A stretch of DNA of 64,000 nucleotides from Timaviella obliquedivisa GSE-PSE-MK23-08B. GTDB lineage: Bacteria; Cyanobacteriota; Cyanobacteriia; Elainellales; Elainellaceae. Each line of letters begins with the position of its first letter. Positions within the stretch are counted from its first letter, which is position 1. Both the position numbers and the translations under genes were made by a program. This document shows positions 59,970 through 64,000 of this stretch, in pieces. The stretch lies in contig JAHHII010000007.1 of assembly GCA_019358855.1 (NCBI GenBank), positions 1 through 64,000 on the forward strand, in the 5' to 3' direction. The notes under the pieces were generated by a model. The model was not told the origin of the DNA. It worked only from the letters and a program-made list of their open reading frames with translations, and did no database searches.

Positions 59970-62897
59970 ATGCCCATGACCCTCACCCAAGTTTGGGGAC
60001 TGTTGCTCATCTTGCTCCTCTGCCCTATTTTGGGCGGACTTCCTCTCATTCGTTGGATGACCCGCAGCCTGACTGGCAAAGACCTTGCCAAAATTGGCAC
60101 AGGTAACGTCAGCGTTTCAGCCGCTTTTTACCATGGGGGAAAAGTCGTGGGCATCTTGGCAGTCTGTTCAGAAGCCTTAAAAGGCATTGCCGCAGTGCTT
60201 TTAGCCAGATATTTTTTTCCTGCCGATGCTGCCTGGGAAATTGTGGCACTCATTTCGCTGGTTATGGGACGCTATTGGGGAGGCAAGGGGGCAGGTACAA
60301 CCAATGTCGTTTGGGGTTATATTGCCCATGATTGGGTGAGTGCAGGGTTGATTTTTGTGATTAGTAGCGCCATTTTTACCTTGCTCCGCGAGCGGCGATC
60401 GGGCAAACTAGGCGTTTTAGTTTTGATTCCACTCATGACGGCATTACGCCATCCACTAGAGGGAGCAAGAATCGGATCGACAGTAATTCTATCTGCGTTA
60501 ATCGCTTGGATTTACCAAAAAATTCCCGATGATTTAGAACTACCAACTGGAACTGTTCAGGGAGATTCTCGCCAAATGTTTCGTTTTTTTCAAGGCGATC
60601 GTGCCATCCCCACGCTAAACCAAATCCTTCATCCTGATAAAGTAGGCGCAAAAGCCGCCACCCTTTCTCGTCTCAATCGCAGTTACCCGATTCCTCCCGG
60701 CTGGGTATTGCCCCCCGGAGACGATCCGGCTCCGCTCATGGAGCTATTGAATCCCTCCGTTGAAGCACCTCTGATTGTGCGCTCTTCTGCAATTGGAGAA
60801 GACTCAGAATTCGCTTCCGCCGCAGGGCAATATGAATCGATCGCCAACATTACAAGCAAAGCTGCATTAGAACAAGCCATTCTCCGGTGCCAAAATTCCT
60901 ACAATGCGCCCAACGCTTTGCGCTACCGTCAAGACCAGGGCGTTGCCGAACAAAGCATGGCAGTTTTAGTGCAAGTACAAATACAGGGCGTATTTTCGGG
61001 CGTGGCATTTAGTCGTGATCCGATCGCTCGTCAAGGCGATGCCGTCATCATCGAAGCCCTTCCGGGCATGGCTTCTAGCGTCGTCTCTGGGCAAGTTACT
61101 CCTGAGCAATATCGCGTTACCATCAGCAGTGCTACCTCGGTAGAATCATTGGATAGCCCAGGCTGGATTCTTCCAGATGACCTCAACTTGGAGGTTGAAG
61201 GTAGCGGCGAAATCCCTCCCCGACTCATACAGCAAGTAGCATTCCTGGCAAGGCATTTAGAAGAACATCACTACGGCATTCCCCAAGATATTGAGTGGAG
61301 CTACGATGGTCATCAACTTTGGGTGCTGCAATCTCGTCCCATTACCACGCTATTGCCCATTTGGACGCGCAAAATTGCTGCCGAAGTCATTCCAGGATTT
61401 ATTCATCCGTTAACCTGGTCGGTTAATCGTCCGTTAACGTGTGGCGTGTGGGGCGATATTTTTACCGTGGTGCTGGGCGACCCTTCCGGTAACGGCAAAG
61501 CCGCGCGCGCGTGTGGACTCGATTTTTCCAAAACTGCGACGCTCCATCACTCTGCCGCCTACTTTAATGCCTCTTTGTTGGGGCAAACTTTTCAGCAAAT
61601 GGGCTTACCCGCCGAAAGCCTTGAGTTTCTGACTAGAGGCGCAAAATTCAGCAAGCCGCCCATTGGCTCAACTTTGCGCAACGTGCCTGGACTATGGCGA
61701 TTGGGACAACGCGCATGGCGGCTAGAAAAAGACTTTAACCAAGATGTTCGCCAATATTTTGATCCCGCCTTTCTAAGTCTGTCGCCGCCGCCGGAGCAAC
61801 TGCCGATCGCCTTGCTATTTCGCCGAGTTGAGCAAGTTCTAGATCTGTTAAAACGAGCCACTTACTACAGCATTATGGCTCCGCTGAGCTTGGCATTGTG
61901 GCAAGCGTTGCTGAATGTGAAAGAGTTAGATCAGCAGCAGTTACCCGAAGTCGCTTCTCTGCGATCGCTCCAATCGATCGCCACCCATGCTACTCTTCCT
62001 CAGCCTCCAACATCCTTCGCAGACCTTTCCGCTACATCTGCTGGACAAGCCATCTTGCAAGAGTTCGATCGCTTTCTCCAGCAATATGGCTACCTGAGTG
62101 ATGTGGCGACCGACATCGCGGTGCCTCGGTGGAAAGACTCACCGCAGATGTTGCAAAATTTGCTAATGGAGTATTTGATTAACCCTAAAGAATCGAATCC
62201 TAAAGAAAGCCGTGACGAACGAAAGCGCCCAACCTGGAAAACGAAGCAAGTGCAACGACGGCTTGATCTAAAAGGACGAGTTACCACGGTTTACAGCAAG
62301 CTGCTAGCAGAATTGCGCTGGAGCTTTGTGACAATAGAGCAGCAGTGGTTAACCGCAGGATTGCTGACAGAGCCAGGGGATATTTTCTTCCTTAAACTCG
62401 ACGAAATTAAACAACTTATTGCCGATGATCCAGAACTCCGCGATCGCCGCTCTCAAATTATTGCCGAACGGAAATTGCAGCTAGAAAGCGATCGTCAAGC
62501 CACTCCTGCCATGCTGGTCTACGGCAACGACCCACCCCGCCTCGCTCCTCCCTCCTTCACCCCTCTGCAAGCTGCCCAACAACTCCAGGGGATTGGCGCT
62601 AGCCCTGGACAAGCTGAAGGCTGGATCGTAGTAGTTCAAAATCTCCAGTCCATTCCCCCTATCAACCGCGAAACTATCCTCGTAGTGCCGTATACCGATT
62701 CGGGATGGTCGCCCTTGCTGGCACAGGCAGGCGGACTGATTGCCGAAGTCGGCGGACAACTTTCCCATGGGGCGATCGTGGCGCGTGAGTACGGCATCCC
62801 CGCAGTGATGAACATTTCCCATGCTACCCAGAAGTTACGGAACGGGCAGCGGGTTCGCATTGATGGGCGATCGGGGACAATTTACATCGTGCAGTGA
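59970..62897 (+). CDS. Fusion of PlsY-like acyltransferase and PEP synthase/PPDK-like domains
   Basis: The product has 975 residues. Residues 1-190 form a membrane domain of about five helices resembling glycerol-3-phosphate acyltransferase PlsY; motif 2 survives as GRYWGGKGAGTTN, but motif 1 (TGNVSVSAAFYHGGK) is altered and the C-terminal His-containing motif 3 is not evident. Residues 225-470 are the nucleotide-binding part of PEP synthase (GAKAATLSRLNRSYPIPPGW, VRSSAIGEDSEFASAAGQYE, VVIEALPGMAS-type, WSYDGHQLWVLQSRPI). Residues 885-970 are the PEP-utilising swivelling domain with the phosphorylated His near 933 (GGQLSHGAIVAREYGIPAV). The PEP-binding barrel appears replaced by a helical middle. 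Copy g of the dispersed element is read as GDPSGNGKAAR near residue 503. Confidence 0.8.
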   Translation: MPMTLTQVWGLLLILLLCPILGGLPLIRWMTRSLTGKDLAKIGTGNVSVSAAFYHGGKVVGILAVCSEALKGIAAVLLARYFFPADAAWEIVALISLVMGRYWGGKGAGTTNVVWGYIAHDWVSAGLIFVISSAIFTLLRERRSGKLGVLVLIPLMTALRHPLEGARIGSTVILSALIAWIYQKIPDDLELPTGTVQGDSRQMFRFFQGDRAIPTLNQILHPDKVGAKAATLSRLNRSYPIPPGWVLPPGDDPAPLMELLNPSVEAPLIVRSSAIGEDSEFASAAGQYESIANITSKAALEQAILRCQNSYNAPNALRYRQDQGVAEQSMAVLVQVQIQGVFSGVAFSRDPIARQGDAVIIEALPGMASSVVSGQVTPEQYRVTISSATSVESLDSPGWILPDDLNLEVEGSGEIPPRLIQQVAFLARHLEEHHYGIPQDIEWSYDGHQLWVLQSRPITTLLPIWTRKIAAEVIPGFIHPLTWSVNRPLTCGVWGDIFTVVLGDPSGNGKAARACGLDFSKTATLHHSAAYFNASLLGQTFQQMGLPAESLEFLTRGAKFSKPPIGSTLRNVPGLWRLGQRAWRLEKDFNQDVRQYFDPAFLSLSPPPEQLPIALLFRRVEQVLDLLKRATYYSIMAPLSLALWQALLNVKELDQQQLPEVASLRSLQSIATHATLPQPPTSFADLSATSAGQAILQEFDRFLQQYGYLSDVATDIAVPRWKDSPQMLQNLLMEYLINPKESNPKESRDERKRPTWKTKQVQRRLDLKGRVTTVYSKLLAELRWSFVTIEQQWLTAGLLTEPGDIFFLKLDEIKQLIADDPELRDRRSQIIAERKLQLESDRQATPAMLVYGNDPPRLAPPSFTPLQAAQQLQGIGASPGQAEGWIVVVQNLQSIPPINRETILVVPYTDSGWSPLLAQAGGLIAEVGGQLSHGAIVAREYGIPAVMNISHATQKLRNGQRVRIDGRSGTIYIVQ
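61475..61508 (+). repeat. Dispersed 34-bp element, copy g (in PlsY-PEP synthase fusion)
   Basis: A variant copy: GGGCGACCCTTCCGGTA, ACGGCAAAGCCGCGCGC. It is closest to copy f and is read as GDPSGNGKAAR, the same frame as copy b. Confidence 0.75.
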
Positions 62898-63017
62898 GTT
62901 GATGCAGTAGATACGTTACGCTTCATTGCAAAGTCGCAATATGGGTAAATATGATGTGCTACGGTCAGTGAGGTTATTAATCAATGTTGTCAAGTACCTA
63001 CTGAGAGGTTAATCGCT

Positions 63018-63218
63018 TTGAACTCGCATTCCGCCCAGTTTTCAAACACTTCATCCCATGAAGATCTGAGTGAATACGTAGCTCATCTCCAGCTTCACAT
63101 GGCGTTGCAAGCCCGTAATCTAGTGCCCCGGCTCAATCCCCAGGGTGATAGCCGCGAGCAAATGCTTCAGCAAACTCAAGCTGACTTTGAGAAATTTATT
63201 TCTCGCCAATTCCTTTAG
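63018..63218 (+). CDS. Small hypothetical protein
   Basis: TTG 63018 opens 66 residues: SHEDLSEYVAHLQLHMALQA RNLVPRLNPQGDSREQMLQQ TQADFEKFISRQFL. The composition is helical and plausible for a protein, and the text from SEYVAHLQ to the end looks like short conserved cyanobacterial proteins, but I cannot name a family. Confidence 0.5.
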   Translation: MNSHSAQFSNTSSHEDLSEYVAHLQLHMALQARNLVPRLNPQGDSREQMLQQTQADFEKFISRQFL

Positions 63219-63366
63219 AACACAAAGTTTTTAGAAATTAGAAAGTTTAGAGTTGCAAGGTGCTATAAGGCACAAGATGCGATATAGTTCCAACTTAGAT
63301 AAGCTTGATTTCAACCTTGGGGAATTGCGTGAAAATAAAACCCTAATGGGATGCATTGACTTATCA

Positions 63367-63570
63367 GCCCCCTAAATCCCCCATTTTGGGGGACTTTGAC
63401 AGATTCGGAAGTCCCCCAAAATGGTAGGGACGATTCTCTAAGAAGAGAAAAACTGCTTGAATCCCATAATCTCGTTAGCTATCAAAATAGGAGCAACGTA
63501 ACAATGCGGGATTTAAGTTTTTTCTCCAACTAACGAATCAGCCCTACCCAGAATGGGGGATTTAGGGGGC
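63367..63570. mobile_element. MITE-like nested inverted-repeat element
   Basis: Outer arms of 19 bp are perfect: GCCCCCTAAATCCCCCATT (63367-63385) and its complement AATGGGGGATTTAGGGGGC (63552-63570). Nested inside the left half is a perfect 16-bp hairpin, CCATTTTGGGGGACTT (63381-63396) with its complement at 63409-63424. No coding capacity. The size and arm structure fit a miniature inverted-repeat element mobilised in trans; target-site duplications were not found by eye. Confidence 0.55.
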
Positions 63571-63604
63571 GGTTCGGGGCGTTATTTAATTGCAAGTCCC
63601 TTAA
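63563..63604 (+). repeat. Dispersed repeat with GCGTTATTTAATTGCAA core, copy 2
   Basis: Matches 4058-4098 (see copy 1). It overlaps the right arm of the MITE-like element and continues beyond it, so it may be the true right end of that element. Confidence 0.7.
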
Positions 63605-63607
63605 CCC

Positions 63608-63637
63608 AGTCAGAGCCTCGCGCTCTGGCTTTTTTTT
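63608..63637 (+). terminator. Intrinsic terminator
   Basis: GTCAGAGC pairs with GCTCTGGC (one G-U) around CTCGC, followed by nine T residues. A textbook rho-independent terminator after the small gene at 63018 and the palindromic element. Confidence 0.8.
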
Positions 63638-63767
63638 TGCTTCCTCATGAAGAAACCTGTTGTTCTCAGTAATCTCAGCCCAATATTCCCTGCCGGAACT
63701 GATGGAGCAGGAGCGATCGCTTTTTACGAAGAACAGCCAGGTTTCACGCCTATTGATATTGAAGGAA

Positions 63768-64000
63768 TTATACTGAATGAACTCCGATTCTGATCTGCAC
63801 CTGCCCTTCTAGTACGCGCACCGGAAAGATCTCTACACGCACCGTCTCATCATCAAAGCATTCCCCTGTGATTAAATTAAAGTTTTGCTTGTAGATGGGA
63901 GAAGCCACTTTAGGAATACCCTGCCGATCGCCAACAATACCGCGAGAAAGCACGTAGGCTTGACTAAACGGATCATAGTTGGCGATCGCGTAAACCTCTT
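63768..64000 (-). CDS. nirD: Nitrite reductase small subunit NirD-like Rieske protein (partial)
   Basis: The gene enters from the right edge of the window and reads EVYAIANYDPFSQAYVLSRG IVGDRQGIPKVASPIYKQNF NLITGECFDDETVRVEIFPV RVLEGQVQI to the stop at 63768. YVLSRGIVGD, P.VASP.YKQ.F.L.TG.C and the PVRV end are the NirD signature (Rieske-like small subunit of assimilatory NADH-dependent nitrite reductase). The N-terminal part is outside. The 2Fe-2S ligands of true Rieske proteins are usually absent in NirD. Confidence 0.8.
   Translation of the reverse strand, partial: EVYAIANYDPFSQAYVLSRGIVGDRQGIPKVASPIYKQNFNLITGECFDDETVRVEIFPVRVLEGQVQIRIGVHSV

Larger units (their letters stand above)
63219..63767. 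other. Gene-less stretch with palindromic element
   Basis: Contains the MITE-like element (63367-63570), the second copy of the GCGTTATTTAATTGCAA repeat and a strong terminator; all are listed separately. No convincing gene is present. A 48-residue open frame at 63647-63793 is listed under rejected items. Confidence 0.6.

Noticed and set aside
63647-63793. 48-residue plus-strand open frame (MKKPVVLSNLSPIFPAGTDG...)
   Set aside because: It overlaps the nirD 3' end, has no clear ribosome site and no recognisable family; too short to support.
1-64000. CRISPR arrays, tRNA and rRNA genes
   Set aside because: No regularly spaced direct repeats and no tRNA T-arm type motifs were found by eye.

Overview
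The window is chromosomal DNA from a filamentous-type or related cyanobacterium. HIP1 octamers (GCGATCGC and near variants) occur throughout, on both strands, inside and outside genes. The gene content is also cyanobacterial: ferredoxin-type glutamate synthase, Thf1/Psb29, CruP, CofG, DHNA-CoA hydrolase, a bilin-type GAF protein and large kinase/WD40 proteins. I saw no rRNA, tRNA or CRISPR array. The exact genus cannot be read from the sequence.

Layout. 1-4100 is a graveyard of mobile and defence DNA: an IS5-like transposase tail, a frameshifted serine resolvase, an hsdR N-terminal relic, a Uma2 protein and a truncated IS110 element whose upstream flank can fold like a bridge RNA. 4144-10704 holds small stress and membrane proteins, an FAD oxidoreductase, a cupin, a divergent TetR/alcohol-dehydrogenase pair with two operator-like palindromes, an AraC regulator and a second Uma2 protein. 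10848-22813 is mostly housekeeping: glsF, an exported phosphodiester glycosidase, a mannose-6-phosphate isomerase-type cupin, an IscA/HesB protein, SirB1, CruP, Thf1 and two small membrane genes. 22529-24409 is again decayed accessory DNA: a TPR-CHAT relic, a frameshifted membrane gene, and hicA (dead) next to hicB (intact). dnaX follows.

26598-31465 is a minus-strand block in which an ECF sigma factor and its anti-sigma factor lie between two RTX calcium-binding proteins. 32541-41486 is a signalling and envelope region: a kinase-MORN protein, a Pro/Ser-rich exported protein, an L,D-transpeptidase between two direct repeats, and a 1714-residue protein with pseudokinase, TPR, two seven-blade WD40 propellers, FHA and kinase. 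41565-49813 carries cpdA-like, cofG, prolyl oligopeptidase, an ABC1/UbiB kinase and recN. 50032-51500 is a small toxin-antitoxin island with a frameshifted HEPN-like gene. 51535-62897 has pdhB, a cell-wall amidase, argD, DHNA-CoA hydrolase, a GAF/GGDEF/EAL protein, an SDR enzyme and a PlsY-PEP synthase fusion. The window ends in a MITE-like palindrome and the 3' part of nirD.

The most unusual signal is a dispersed element of about 34 bp, with seven clear copies and one decayed copy. At least six of the clear copies and the decayed one lie inside protein-coding genes (dnaX, anti-sigma factor, amidase, cofG/cpdA, PlsY-PEP synthase, a DUF6887-like gene, IscA) without breaking the reading frame. 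It adds the same short peptides, GDPxGxxxAAR in one orientation or QIPQGS in the other, to unrelated proteins. It looks like a protein-coding mini-mobile repeat comparable in behaviour to Rickettsia palindromic elements.
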